Shown: in pieces, positions 37,835 to 51,270 of the stretch
Layout: the number at the start of each line of letters is the position of its first letter
Numbering within the stretch: the first letter of the stretch is position 1
Assembly (NCBI GenBank): GCA_000349905.1
Contig: KB722772.1
Coordinates: 1-64,000, forward strand
DNA length: 64,000 bases
Direction: 5' to 3'
Origin: Volvariella volvacea V23
Taxonomy: Eukaryota > Basidiomycota > Agaricomycetes > Agaricales > Pluteaceae
Translations under genes and position numbers: made by a program
The notes under the pieces: generated by a model
Seen by the model: only the letters and a program-made list of their open reading frames with translations
The model's database searches: none
Told to the model about the DNA's origin: nothing

Positions 37835-38536
37835 GTAAAGATGAGGACCTCTTGACTAGATCCTTTCCCTTTAATAATGGTCCCATTTTGGTCCCATTAT
37901 GCCTGGAAGAGGAACTCCGCCGATGCGAATAGTACTCCGGTGCTTGCTGTAGGTGGGCGCTGAGTACACTAAGCCCGAGTTGACGACGTGCTGTAAGAGA
38001 TTAGAAGTCCTCCGGTCAGAACGAGGAAGTGAGGACATGGTCAATGGGCAAGCGGGCTTCGGGCAGTACTACTAGACTCCTGAGTGGCCGGGTGATGGTT
38101 GTGACGTCAGGTCCGGCCGGCCCGGTTCCAAGGATTATTATTTAGCATTGCCCTTGACTTCAAGTCTTTAGCACATAATTTGGGTTGCACAAAGGTCTGC
38201 ACATCTATTGGAAAGCAAATTACAAAAAGAAGAGTTCTTTCAGCGCATCTATCGGTAAATAAAACGAGTCGATGCAAAAGCTTTCGGGGTAGAAGAGGGA
38301 GGTGACGCATGGGTATACTACCGAATTCCTACCACTACCATAGACAACGTCTTGAGCTGAGGAAGCATCGTACATGTGGTATCATTGGAATAAGGAGGAA
38401 TGTAAGGGGTAACTCGTGACAATCATGGAAATGTGTATAATATCGAGAAAACATTTAAATAAATCTAAAAAGCAAAGAAAGCGTTCGAGATTTTAGCGCA
38501 GGGCGAAACCGGAGCAGAGCTCAACGGACTCCGCAT
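37835..38536. other. spacer downstream of GMC-3
   Basis: About 700 bp with no supported gene; it includes the GMC-3 3' UTR. Confidence 0.45.
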
Positions 38537-40872
38537 TTAAAGAAGGCCCCATGCGGCTTTAATGAGATCAGCACCGCGTTCAGCGACGTAGTAGACTGGT
38601 GCTTGAGTATGTGCGGCAGGGACGAATGGCTATGAGAAAAAGAAGAGGCGTCCAATCAGTATCTCGTCATAGACATCACAATCCGCGGACGATGAAATGA
38701 GATGAACGTGCGATGGTGACGAGGAGCGGGCGAATCAAAATGGAGAGGGGTAAGGGTCAGAAAACAGAGTGTAGATACGCACCATAACCGAGGCATCAAT
38801 GACTCGGACACCAGTGACACCCTTGACCAAGAGGTCTGGGCCGGTGACGCCGTAGTCGGCGTCGATGGGGCTCATGGAGGCAGTTCCGACTGGGTGCCAG
38901 ACGCTGGTGGTGAAGTTCCTGATGTATGCTTCAATATCGGCGTCGGATGTAGCAGCGGCGCCGGCGTAGCCGGATTCGATGTATCCTTCGAATGCTGGTG
39001 CAGCGAGGAAGCGGCGGGCGGCCTTGTATGCCTCAACCATAACCAAGAAGTCCCTTTGATCCTTCAAGATAGCAGGGTCGATGATGGGGCTATCCCATGG
39101 GTCGCTGGATTGGAGGGTGATGGAGCCAACTATTGGGTTGCAAGGGTTGATGAGGACCTGGTAGGATGAAGGGAAGTAGAGATGACGTACTGGATGCGGG
39201 TTGGATCAAGTTGGTGATAACAGACATGTAGTTACCCTCAGAAGGTTGTTCTTGGACGATGCCGACGAAACCATTCTAAGCGAGACGAGGGATCAGCACG
39301 GTACAATGATGAACAGCTATGATGACATACAGCGAACACGAGCTCGTAGTGACTGGAGGTGGGGCCAGCAGATGGATCAGGACCCAATTCCCAGATGGAA
39401 GAGTTGTCAGGAACACGGAACCAACCGATGTGGTTGCAGATAGTGTTGACCAATGGGCCTTGGCCAGTGGCAATGTACACATCGTAATCAGTTTGCATGA
39501 TCGAAGCATCGCGGTAAGCCTCCCAGGTGTTGGAAGCATTGACGAGGAATTGATTAGGCAACAAAGCGTGGTCTTGCAAGTTCTTTCCGACATCAGAAAC
39601 GTTCGCAAAGGTGGGGATACCGACAGCGTCCAATTCTTCTGCAGGACCGACACCAGAAAGGAGGAGGATTTGAGGTGTTCCAACTGAACCAGCGGAGAGG
39701 ATGATCTCCTTCCTAGCATATGCGTAGTACTCAGGGGCACCTCTGCTCTTGGAAAAGACAACCTTGTCCAAGACGGGTGTGCCGTTACCGCTGATCCTAG
39801 GAGAGGCAGATTGCTTGAGCCTGAGGACTTGGGCATTGACGAGAATGTCAAGGTTTGGACGGGCGACGACGAGATCGCTCAGGTATGCGGTTGCAGAGCT
39901 GCTACGCTTAGAATCACCAATGGAGCTGTATGTCCAGCCTAGAAACATATGAGTCAGCCCATGTATGTTGATTTACACGGTACGTACCAATACCAAGTTG
40001 ATCACCCTTGTTCATATCTTCGTTATAAAAGAACTCAGTTTGTTCTGTAGCACTCAAGACCAAGTCATCGATGGGTGTGGGGTAGCCTGGGAGACTGACA
40101 AGAAGTGTTCCGTTGAATCCGTGGGCTTCAGGAAGGAATTGACCAGTAGTGTCGTGGTTATCTGCTGGGGGGACAAAACGCTCATTCTTTGGTATTACAC
40201 GTAAGCGATTATATTTTTGAACAGAGGGACTGGATATTTACCTTTTGGAAGTAAGGTTCCATTGCTTCCCAAGTCCAACCGTCGTCACCAGTGTATTCTG
40301 CCCATCTAGCGAAATCGTCGATGGAACCTCTGTTGTACACAACGTAGTCTAGAGGCACGACAGCTGAACAATCACCCATGGATAAAGTTGCGCTTCTACT
40401 TACTGACTGCACTGCTGCCACCCAGGAGCCTACCACGGGGGTAAGGGAAGGTACGGCCATTGAGACCATCCTGTGGTGCGGTGGTGTAGTTCCAGTTCCA
40501 TGGCCTGTTGGGGGTCATGCGGGGACCAAACCAGGGGATGATGGCATCCTCAATGTCGTTACCACTTCAAACAGGACATGAGCAGCGAGCTTGTTAAGAC
40601 GATGGAAGCAACTTACTATTCACCAGCCTCAACCAAGAGGACGGTCTGGTTGGAGACCTCTGAGAGCCTGCTAGCAACGACACATCCGGCGTTTCCACCT
40701 ATGAAGGCGATCAGTCCTTTCGCGTAGGTGCACTATAGCTGCCAGATTTACCTCCTACAACGATGAAGTCGTATTGTTGATTGTAGTTGAACAAGTCAAC
40801 GGGGTCGTAGAAGATCTTGGCGCTTGCAGCGCTGGCAAGCAGGAAAGCACTGGAAAGAGAAAGTAAGACCAT
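38537..40872 (-). CDS. secreted aryl-alcohol-oxidase-like GMC enzyme (GMC-3)
   Basis: Nine exons (40872-40752, 40698-40617, 40564-40404, 40348-40242, 40186-39988, 39938-39331, 39275-39191, 39129-38783, 38629-38537) give 600 aa. A signal peptide covers residues 1-18 (ending SAASA). VVGGGNAG binds FAD, PRGRLLGGSSAVN and GSVGTPQILLLSGVG are the two GMC signatures. The catalytic pair is His in VWHPVGTASM (about 533) and His in AAHTQAPVY (about 577). Several Asn-x-Ser/Thr sites fit secretion. It is a close relative of GMC-2: exons 2, 3 and 4 have the same lengths (82, 161 and 107 nt). Trp replaces the Phe in front of the first catalytic His, so substrate or oxygen reactivity may differ. A TATA box precedes the gene. 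Confidence 0.92.
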
Positions 40873-41805
40873 TTCCCTTGATCACTGCTGGGTACGGTGC
40901 TGGTCTCCACTGGATAGAAATCAAGGCCTTTATAACTCTTCACCGCGCTCCACGGCCTTCCCCACAGGTTCCAGATTCGAGCGGGTGTAACACGTTCTAA
41001 GGTGACCAGACTGCTACCCTGGCTCCCCGTAGGATTTGAAAATACCGTTGAAGATTTCCATCGAGATGAAGGCAGCTGGCGCGCCCGTAGATTGCGCAAC
41101 ACCGCCAACCACTGCGCCGCGGTGACAAGGCAACACCGTGTCAATTCAACAGGGACAAACAATGCAAGATTGATGGCCAGCCACGGTTACCATTCTTGTT
41201 CTTTCCCCAATAGATCTTGCTTACCCCCAGTGTGTGGCAACTCTACACGGCTCCCATACTTGGCTATACCCCGGGGACTTAGAGTGGCCTTTGATTTACC
41301 CGCTTCCAATGTCGCATCATTGTGTCGCGTCTCAGCCATAGGGTTATTTTTACTGCATGACAATCAAGATTTATATCGTGAGTGAAATGTTGGTCTTCGA
41401 CCCTTGAACGTCGCACTTTACTCGTTATAAATCTTGGGCACAGCTTGGACAGTGCCGGATCACCGACCCGCTCTCAGGACTCACTTTTGAGATCTGGTCC
41501 CAAAATGTCCAAGAATGGTCCAAGTTTTCTTTGCTTATGTATCCAAGGAATATCATCTTTTCTTATTCGTTGGCCACTATCTCTTGAGAAATGATGCAAA
41601 TGTTATGCGACAGAAGTATTACGCAGACAGCTCACCTCAGCCCGATGCGACTGGGGAATGAATGGTCCTCTAAATTCTGGGCACCGGTAGCCGGCGGGCC
41701 TCAGGTGTTTAATCTTCCTTCTTTACGACTAAGGGACAGCCCAGGTCTGGATTCCTTCCCTCATCCCCATCCCTTTCCGTTCTCCTCTTCTCAAGGCAGC
41801 TGTCC
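40873..41805. promoter_or_regulatory. divergent upstream region, GMC-3 / MFS-2
   Basis: About 930 bp between divergent start codons. On the minus strand a TATAAAGG box lies at 40927-40934, 55 nt from the GMC-3 ATG. No clear TATA box is seen for MFS-2. Confidence 0.55.
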
Positions 41806-44223
41806 ATGCCATCCGTAACCCATAGCAGTGCTGACCCTGAGGCCAACGTGGTCGGGGCTGAAGTTGCCAGTGTCACCCAGTCGACGTCGCCCAACTTCTT
41901 CTCGAAGTGTGTGCATGCAGTGAACAGAATCCTTCCTCAGGACGAAGGACCGGTCGCGCGGTGGCGGGCGTGGACTTTATTGTTCATTTTCTCTATGGCA
42001 CAGTTGCTGGATATTTTCAATGTGACGGCCCCGACGGTTGCTTTGCCTGCAATTGGAGAGGAATTACACGTCGAATTCGCGGCCCAACCATGGACAATTA
42101 ATGCTTATGCTCTGACTTTTGGTGCATTCCTACTAACGGTGAGTATTTCATACACACCAACGACTCGAGTTATCCCCTGTGTCGCGAACTGCGGCCATTG
42201 CTGATGTCCTGTCCGATAATCAGGGTGGACGATTCAGCTCTATTTTCGGCCCCAAACTTATGTTTGTTTCTGGGTTCACCGCTGTCGGTATTTGCGCGAT
42301 CATCAATGGATTCGCCGTCAATGGCCCTATGCTGTTCGTCTTCCGCGCGTTCCAAGGAATTGGTACGTCAGCCCCTAGATCCTGCGTATGTCGTGGAATT
42401 GAGACCACAAACAGGTGCGGCCATGACAATCCCATCTGCATTGACGTTGATCACAACGCTCTTCCCTGAACGAGGGGAGCAAGACCGAGCACTTGGAATG
42501 TAAGCCCTTAATTGTGTTTCATGGCTGCACACATCTCACACCCTCGTGAAATAGCTTCGCAGGATTCGGAGCCATTGGAAATGTTAGCGGTCTTGTTCTG
42601 TAAGTTGAAGTCGCCGTATCGCTGAGCGGACTCTTACTATCTCTGTCAAAAGCGGTGGTGTCATTTCTGAGTTGCTCCACTGGAGATGGATCTTCTGGAT
42701 TATGGCAATGGTCATGATCCCCTTGTCAGTCCTCGCCCTATTCCTGGCTCCTCCCACACCTGAGGACCAAAAGGGTGTTACAAAGCTCCGTGACATGGAC
42801 TGGCTCGGTCTCGGTACTATTACGCGTAAGATATCCCTATTGTTTCATACGGGGGCCACGAATGACATTATATTCCAGTTTGTCTAATCTTATTCGTCTA
42901 CTCGCTCACTGAGGGTAATGCCCTGGGATGGGCAACGGGCGGCATCCTTGCACCCCTTATCATTTCTATCTTGCTCCTGCCCGTGTTCGGCTTCATCGAG
43001 ACCAAAGTCAAGGACCCACTCGTTCCTCCGGCCGTTTGGACCCTTCCCGAATTCGTCCCTCTCTTCTTCATTACGATGAGGTACGCGCTCTAAATTTACC
43101 TCCTGCACCTCAAGGGCTGATGGACGTCCGTTTATCTCGCTTACCCACGCATTCATTATGAATCAACGACTTCTTGATGAACTTTGCTTCGGCGCGTAAT
43201 CGCTCGACAGCGAGTACCTTGTCATGAACGTGATGATCTATCAAGAGTCGCTGATCTTCCAGGAGGTTTGGGGCAACACAGCTCTCACAGCTGCTCTGCG
43301 AATGTGCGTGAGCTTACACAATCATCATCAGCGCTAACCCACTGACCCACCTCGTTTCGCTGATTCAGCATCCCGTTCGGCATAACTGTAAGCACTACCT
43401 GCCGTCTGCATCTCCTACGACTGTGATTGTTGATGTGAGTGACCCACAGGGCTTCATTGGCACAGTAGCGATGGGCTATCTCACGCCCTACATGGCACCG
43501 AGATGGGTCCTGGTATTCGGCCAGCTTCTCATGATGGCAGGTTGCATCCTGGTCGCATTTGCCCCGACCGAGAACTACTTCTGGCCTCGTATGCTCCCCT
43601 CGATGATCTTGACCGCTTTGGGTGTCGCAAGCGGTTTCGTCGCAGCAAAGTACGCCGATTCTTCTCCTCACACATCACTAATATACTCAACCTGTACCCA
43701 CCCTGCTCTGCTTTGCCGTGACTAATCTTATCGCGACGAAAATAGCATCGCGATGCTCCGCACACCGCTCGCTAAACCCTCTGTCAAGCTACACGGAAGC
43801 ACAGCGCTCATTGGCGCCATCTTCAATGCCGACCTTCAAGTCGGCTCTACCCTCGGCCTGGCCATCGCCGCTGCCATCACCACGCGCATCAACGGGCCGG
43901 GCGGTGAGCACCTCTTCGAGGGCTACCGAGGCTCGTTCTGGTTCCTGGTCGGCGTGTGCGCCGCCGAGGCCATCATCGCCGCCGTGTTCTTGAAGAACAG
44001 GAAGGCGGGCGATATCGTTGCCGAGGTGGAGGACGCACGGGCGAGTGCGGAGGCGACATATGTCGAGGCTGAGGATGGAAGCGCGGGTGTTATCGAGTCG
44101 GTGAGTGAGAAGAAGAAGGAGAAGGGAGTGGATAGTGCGCGTGTTAGTGTGAATGAGAGGGTTGGAGAGGGGTCGGGTTCGGTGACACCGGTTGAGTCGA
44201 GAGTGTCGGAGAAGCGTGTATGA
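41806..44223 (+). CDS. MFS transporter, DHA2-like (MFS-2)
   Basis: Ten exons (41806-42138, 42224-42362, 42415-42499, 42555-42599, 42653-42825, 42879-43080, 43211-43303, 43369-43387, 43450-43649, 43746-44223) give 588 aa. About 14 hydrophobic helices follow a 60-residue cytosolic N terminus. Markers are FSMAQLLDIFNVTAPTVALP, the loop GGRFSSIFGPK, FRAFQGIGAAMTIPSALTLI, RWIFWIMAM and GAIFNADLQVGSTLGLAIAA. The long C-terminal tail is acidic and Ser/Glu-rich. It is the same family as MFS-1 but longer at both ends. A segment of about 15 residues before LIGAIFNADLQ (near 43755-43800) is unusual, so that splice junction may be imperfect. One exon is 19 nt. Probable plasma-membrane exporter next to a secreted GMC gene. 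Confidence 0.83.
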
Positions 44224-44854
44224 GGTGAAACTACAGGCTAGTCGCAAAAAAAATGGACTATGAAAGGAGCTATTAGACATTGGGATGAGGACGAGGAGTC
44301 CTCGTCTCCCTTGGGATCACGAAGTTATCTATTGTAATAAGTACTTTTGCTTGCTTTGTGTATCTAGATATTCAATCTTCGATTCTGCGAAACTCGATTG
44401 CATGAGCGTTCGGCGTGTGCTGCGTGTGCGCACATTGGGCGAGGTTCCAATCGCTCACTTCTTTGAATTGCCAAAAATGACAACGCCACTGCGATAAGTG
44501 CATTTGCTGTACACGCTTAACCATATACTGCTTCAATGGGAGGATACTAGTGCTTCATTTTCCCTCCATCCCCAGGCCCGATAGCCACGATGTACTGTGT
44601 CTTCTTTCTTCGTTGGAACATTCCATTAGAGACTTAATTGAACTATCTCCTTGAACTATGGAAAACGAGGACGAGTGAGTATAATTAGCACAACCACTCC
44701 CGGGCACCAATCCCAAGTCGGACAAAGATATCAGTCAACCGTGGAGAGACTGAATCATTTCTGGCGACTATGAGGTAACTTGAACTTTCTAGCACAGGCG
44801 AGTCGAATACGGCCACGGGTACAAATTATGATATCGAGGGACGCACCGAATTTA

Positions 44855-45310
44855 TCAACCTGGTGCCACATTCAATGACCCTCGTGGTAGAAGCCACATG
44901 GCAGAGGCTATACTACAGGTCGATGGTCTATCACATTCGAAGGCAAATGTAGCTCTTCTGTAATGAAGCGACGGATCAATGATGCGCTGGAGCACCGCGA
45001 GCAGGGTATTGGCATTGTGATAGGGTAATGGACCTCGGTGCGCGATGACAATCAAACGAGGTATGAATCCATTTTGGGAAGTCGGGAAAATATGTGCAAA
45101 CAGCTCCGCGATGTTTGTCACTAGCAGTCATCCTCCTAATGCCCGTGCAACGCGCGCACAACTCGGGGCTGTTGCATCAGTCTGAAAATTTTGAAATGAG
45201 GTCTCAACGTAAGTCGTCGGTATTTGTCTCGATAATGATGTGTCTGTCAGAGGGTTTGGACAGTTCAACAATTGTTCATCTGCCAGTTGAGGTTGTAGGT
45301 GGTACCCCAT
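44855..45310 (-). pseudogene. relic open frame with one in-frame stop
   Basis: A single minus-strand frame runs from 45310 to 44855 and is broken only by a TGA at about 45125-45127. The part after the stop (AELFAHIFPTSQNGFIPRL, then GPLPYHNANTLLAVLQRI) resembles the C-terminal leucine-rich segment of F-box proteins. Without the upstream part this is weak; it could be chance. Confidence 0.25.
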
Positions 45311-48254
45311 AATCAGGATCAGAATCTACCCTTAGATCTACCCCGGGCCCGGTGTAAAGGTAAGGCTTTTGCCTTTCCATTGCAATTTGCAGCAACGGCA
45401 TCTCTTTGAGGCACTGTGGGTGGATCTTTGATGTATCTTACATTATATCAGCGTTACGGCCAAGTGTCAGATGTCAAGAACGGCGGTGCCATGCTCATAT
45501 TCCTGATCAAGCTCAGACTTCATGTGGGTATCAACTTCTGGCATGAATTCGGGGTACGGGCAACACACCGTTGAGTGCGATAATTGTGTGTTTGTGGCCA
45601 GGTAGGTAGGGACAAACCGGTACTCCTTTTTACGTGAGTGTGTCGATTCTTGAAACTTGGACTGATGCATGACCACGAACGGTGCCCGTTGGTATCGGCA
45701 CAGTCAGGTCTTGTGGTACGACCGACCTCGTGGCATGACCAACCTGGTGGTATAACCGACGATAGGACCAAAAGGTGCATTGCTTGAGATTTCTCGTCTT
45801 TTCGCCTTGTGTTTTCTGGAAGAACGCGTGATTTGATTTCTGTGGTATGGGACATGGTACTTGTCTGTGCAAGTGGACATAGATCGGCATTGAGGATTGT
45901 TGGTGCGCAGAGGCAATATCCAGAACGCAAGGTAAGCCGCGATTCCACTACCCTGAATACATGGAAAACGGTTGTCCTTTACTCTGAGGGATGTGGTTAC
46001 TCCTTTAGGACAGCGTCGGGTTCCCATTTCCACATCCTCTTTGGTCAGCTATTGCTAGGCTATTACCGCTAAGGTCATAGGATCGTGCTTTCCTTTCACT
46101 GACATTCCGTTGGAAGGAGTATTTTTTTTTTTACTTCGATTAATAATCCTGGATTGAGATTACTGAAGCCGACCCACAGGGTGCCAAGAAGCATGACGAC
46201 GTTGACTCGAAGAAATTTTTTGGCAAGGTCAGAGTTAGGAACAGGTCGATTCTGCCCGTCTCTATTTCTGGCTTTGACTCAACACCACCCGACTCGGACC
46301 CATTAACGGCTCAGCCAATCTTCACCCTCACTTTTTCTGATTGCTAATTCCACAACCCTGATAACCTAAGAAAATCTGCATTACTGAACCTGCACGCTGC
46401 AAGACCGATTTCCAAGCGCCCAGGCTATTATTCCTCAGACGTATTCGCAACGTGCGTTATTTGAATTTCACTTTGAATGCCTTCAGGCCCGCGGTGCGTG
46501 AGATGAGTACACTAGCAACCTCCCACCCATGCGCCTCATGATCATAGTCGATCCTCCCTCCGACCCTGTGCCAGTCTGATATTCCTTACTCTGCCACACA
46601 TTTAAGATGGTCGCGATCCAGCTAGACCCAATACATCATATCTAGCTCAGCCTAGGTCATCTCGTAAGGAATTCGTTCATTGCCGAACAAGCGCTTCCCT
46701 TAGGGTGTGCGGTTATAACAACTTCAAGGCATTTTGGCTATTAAATTAGTAGCCATACTGGATATTGATGACGGCTGAGAACGGAGAGTGCGTATATGCT
46801 TGATCATTGATTGACGCCCGTTGTGCAGGCCAATACGCTTCAACGCTCGGAGATCATCCAGCGTTCCGTTCATTAACTATGAATTGAAGTCCCTTGGCGC
46901 TAAACGCCAATCCTGTGCTATTGCAGTAATATGAACACCTCGATCTGCACGCTCATTGCTTATTGGCAGACACTAGCGAATCTTGGCAGGGAGCATTGAC
47001 AACGATAGAGAGAAATAGGTTATATCCGACATATTAACAGCGATTTATGCTTTCCAAGCTGGCATTGGCGTGATGTCGATCTTTGCCTAGCCACGCCATG
47101 ACCGGCAGGGAGGTGTATTGGCATTGGATCGACATTTTATGTCTTTAACACGTACGCTTCCATGGGAGATCTTCCATATACAGTAGGGCCTCGGACAGCG
47201 CAGATCCTCCTCCCTGGACTGACACCCTAGCGGTAATTATGAGGGTGGCTTGGGTGCCTCTGTTGATTGCGATAAGTCCTACCAGAATGCGCATCATGAA
47301 GAGAGCAGTGCCCCAGAATGATAACTGAATAATACATTTTATATGATGGGATATCGGAGATTCTACTCTACCAAGTTTAATTGATTACAATTCCGAGGAA
47401 CAATCCTTAACGAGTACATTCCTGGTTTAGCACTCTCAAGGCTCTGAGAGCTTGTAGAATCGAACTGAGCATGAGCATGAGCATGAGCGCACCAGCTGGA
47501 TATCGCTCGGTCCTCTGATACCCCTCCACTTCTGTGACGCAACCCCTCCCTCTCTATCTATCCCTCACAATCGATATCGGCACCTGACAAGTACTGACAC
47601 GGCCGTGCAATCAACCACGGTATCAACATCTCGCACTAGCACCGACTTGAACTAGTGGCAGCTTCCTACACATGTGCATGAAGCATTAAAGCGCAAAGCC
47701 GTCATGAAGCACGAAATGGTCCCGAGGTCGAAGAAGAAGCTCCAGTCGGACATCTACAATGATAGCTTGTAACTTCTAGTACATACGCTCTGATGATATC
47801 GATTGCGTTCGACCAATGGCTGACGATGGGTCTAGTACGTCGGTTGGTTATCTAGAGATAACGAACGAAAAGAAGACGGGATTAATCATGGGGTCTTTTA
47901 TCTATTCACTCGTGTGGTGGGTGACATCGACTTGTAGAGTGAGACTGCAGAACCTGAAATGTCCCGGCACCCTAAAACGATTCCATGATGAATGCTGGGG
48001 GATGCTAATGGGCTGGCTCCACACGGAGCGGTATCATCTCGTTCCATTCCAAGTGGTATTAAGTGGCCATAGATTAGACGTGTCGAAGAATCATGATCAC
48101 TTGTATCACACGTTTGTCTCCAAGAAACACGCTCAATACGAAGAAACTACCAACTTGGATACACGTATATTCAAAGAAAACGAGGATATGGTACAAAATT
48201 ATTCCATCTAGGAACCATCCAATAGCTATTGACCGACGTATCACGACACATGCC
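45311..48254. other. gene-poor stretch
   Basis: About 2.9 kb with no gene I can support on either strand. The longest frame (about 130 codons, 47816-48211, +) has no splice partners and no recognisable motif. The stretch may hold decayed sequence or transposon remnants, but no terminal repeats are visible by eye. Confidence 0.45.
47467..47488. repeat. short tandem repeat (GAGCAT)n
   Basis: Three complete GAGCAT units plus GAGC in a row inside the gene-poor stretch. Confidence 0.8.
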
Positions 48255-49894
48255 TCATGCTTTTGCCTTTGCTGCGTCAAAGACGATGACGTTTCTGAAC
48301 TTGGCCTTGTTCTGCATGACACCGTCGTAGGCGTTTGCGAATTCCTCTAGGGTGTATGTTTGGACCATAGTTTTGATGTCTGTCAAAATCACCGAGTTAT
48401 TAGTACATCGATAAGAAAGTGAGGTGGAGAGACAAAAATAGTGAGGGCGTGTGTCCGTGTGTGCTCGTGTCCCGGTCACTTTGATTAATTCAGGGAAGGA
48501 GCATGATGGAGCCAGAAAATGGGAACAACGTCAATGGCCCACAAAATGGGAGAAGATAACAGAAATCATAGTGGCATGAATGATCGGCGGAAATGCCAAT
48601 GGGATCCACAGCCGTTCAATCATCACCAAACGCACACAACGACTGGAATGCCTCCGCTAGGAGGTCACGATAGGAATGGAGGATACTCACTGGCCAAGTC
48701 GGAGAATCTGACACACTTCTCCATATCCAAGGCGTCACCACAGCACCAGCCTCTGAGTGTCCCTCTGTTGAGGTTCAACAGCAGGTTTTCCACTTGAATC
48801 GGTGCATCCGTGGCGGCCGAGACGAGGGTGATCGTGCCGTTCTTTCCCAGGGCGGGCAGGATGGAGCTGATGTGCTTGGCGTAGGGTGCGGTGCATAGGA
48901 TGACTTTGGCGCCGCCAAGCTTTTGGAAGTACTCGACGACGTTGGTGGAGCTCGAGTCGATGTACTCGGATGCGCCGAGGGAGAGGGCGAGGTCGCGTTT
49001 GGATGAGCCGGAGGAGACGGCGTAGACCTTGAGGCCCATTTTGGATGCATACTGCTCGGACGGGACGGGGATTGAATGGGCGTAGTGGTGATGATGGCAT
49101 GGAGGAACGAAGTGTGCGTTGATAGAATGGAGATACGATTGGTTAGTCGAGATGACCAGATGGATGGGTGATAAGATGAAGAGAACTTGCCTGGATGGCG
49201 AGGTGTCCGAGACCACCGATGCCTTGGATCAGGCAGGTATCGCCCTGTTGCCATTTGGTGGTCCGGATGGCGTCGTAGACTGTGGTACCAGCGCAGAATA
49301 GAGGTGCCAATTCTGCGTAGCTGGAGCGCTGGAGGACGTCCTCTGGGAGGGTAAGAACAGCTGCAGAAATAACGTTCAATAGGAGTAAGCGATATTATAT
49401 GATTCCCAACATACAACTCTCAGGCGCGTAGCAGAATTCGGCGTGTCCACCATCGAAGGTGTAGCCAGTGTATCCGGCCTTTTCGCAGGTCCAGTACTCT
49501 CCTTCTCTGCAGTACTTGCAGAGTTTGCAGTAGCCTCCGTTCCAGCCAACACCGACCAAACCGTTGAGCTTGAAACGACCGTTAGGGTCGACATTGGAGC
49601 CAAGCTTGGCGATGCGGCCAATAACCTCGTGACCAGCGACGCGGGGGTAAGTCAACCCTGGCCAGCCACCGTCCTTGACCCAGTGATCAGAGTTGCAGAT
49701 GCCGGAGGCATACACGCGGATGAGGATCTCGTCTGGGCCGGGCTCGCGGGTTTGTCTTTCAACGACCTGCCAAGGGTCGTTGGCCTTGTTGCAGACCACT
49801 GCAAGGAGAAAGACGCGTCAGACAAAGTCTCGACTGATGCAAAACTGGGGGCGAATCTAGACTCACCAGCCTTGTAGGTTTTTGGGAGGGACAT
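48255..49894 (-). CDS. zinc-dependent alcohol dehydrogenase
   Basis: Five exons (49894-49867, 49798-49415, 49360-49191, 49051-48691, 48379-48255) give 355 aa. Catalytic-zinc ligands are Cys44 (GICNSDHW), His66 (AGHEVIG) and Cys160 (PLFCAGTTVYDAI). The structural-zinc cysteines are at about 100, 103, 106 and 114 (YCKLCKYCREGEYWTC). The NAD(P) motif GIGGLGHLAIQ begins at about 184. Length and order match medium-chain ADHs. It should interconvert primary or benzylic alcohols and aldehydes in the cytosol. Intron 3 uses a GC donor in a perfect CAG|GCAAGT context, and intron 4 is 311 nt, several times longer than the usual intron here. The gene is divergent from the phenol monooxygenase. Confidence 0.92.
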
Positions 49895-51270
49895 GGTGAG
49901 TGCAAAGTCACTTGGTGTAGCAAGGAAAGGGAAGCGGGTAAAGATGCGATATGCGAAGAGGAGCCCTTTTTCAAGCTGGGCTGAGTGTGTAGATAAGCAT
50001 GAGCATGAGACGGCCGACGGCGTGCACAACAATCTGACAGGCCCCGGTGTCTATTGTGGGTTACAAAAGGGTGGTATGATTGAACCCAGCTGCGCCAACC
50101 GCGGAGTAGAGACGGTATTCGCCCCTAACTGAGAAAGCTTCGTCATCAGATATTTTGACAGTGACAGCGAAGTAGAAGTTATCACCGAGGAAGACAAAGG
50201 ATACCCATCAGATGCTTATTAACCCGAGTCTCTGTCCTTACGTCTTGTGTCAGCTCAGCAAGGACGAACCGTTGTGCCGAGATGGTGGCCATACGGGGAC
50301 TGGACTGACATCGCCGAGCGCGACGCGAGACGTCCATCCAACCGTGTGAACCTCCTTCCCAGACAGGCGAGCGCTCCGACAGCCACGCCACACTTGACTT
50401 GCATCTCTTCGACCCCAGTTAGACTGCGAACGAGATATTCCTGATACATCAGCATGCCAGGAATCACTGGTGTGCATCAATGAAACTTTTCTGATCCACT
50501 CCTGTATTGCCGCAGTGCAGCGATGATAGTCCCCCGTAGTTTGGCTCTATTCTTAGTCGGGTGGATACGGCACCGCGCTGTGTGCTGGCAGAGCTGCAGT
50601 GCAACGTTCGTTATCATGCACAGATGCACTATCACCTCTTGTGAAGGGATATCACATCCATGCAGGGATCCACAGGATCGATCGCAATAGGTCATGATGA
50701 ACTCACGAACCCCAAGTAGGGTAGGCATCAGAGGGTTAATACATCATCGGATATAGAACGTAAGTTCCCCTACCAGGATACGTGCCTTCTAACAACATTG
50801 GAAATTTTCTTTCCAGGAGGAGATCCCAGGCATCTCACGTTTTTATCTCGACCTCGGGTCATCTTCTTGTATCACGGGCTGTGTTTGGCTCTCGTGATGT
50901 CGTCTGATGCGGACACTGTCCACGGGCTCAAGCTAGGATTGCGGTAGATTTCAACACCAGCACTGTCGTTAGCCCGCGCTACCTACCAAATTTGGATCTC
51001 AACTCCGCTCAATCCACTGACATGTCCGAAAGCCCTGTAGCTCGCTATTCACCAAGCCTCCGGACCACGGTTTGCAACTCTGCGACAGCGAAATCCCAAA
51101 ATGCAAATCACGATTTCTTTAGGAATGCAGCGGGTTAACCGTCCGTGTCACTCTGTGCTTCGAGGTTGCATATAAAATCTTGCCTCTTCCTGCTTCCACT
51201 TTCCTCATCCTCCTCCTCTTCCCTTCTTTTCTATAGAAGCTTTCGCAACCCCTCCAATAGATCTTTAGAC
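49895..51270. promoter_or_regulatory. divergent upstream region, ADH / phenol monooxygenase
   Basis: About 1.4 kb between divergent starts. A TATAAAA box at 51171-51177 lies about 95 nt before the monooxygenase ATG. No further gene is supported in between. Confidence 0.55.

Noticed and set aside
47816..48211. 131-codon plus-strand frame in the gene-poor stretch
   Set aside because: No motif, no homologous pattern and no splice partners; such a length can occur by chance.
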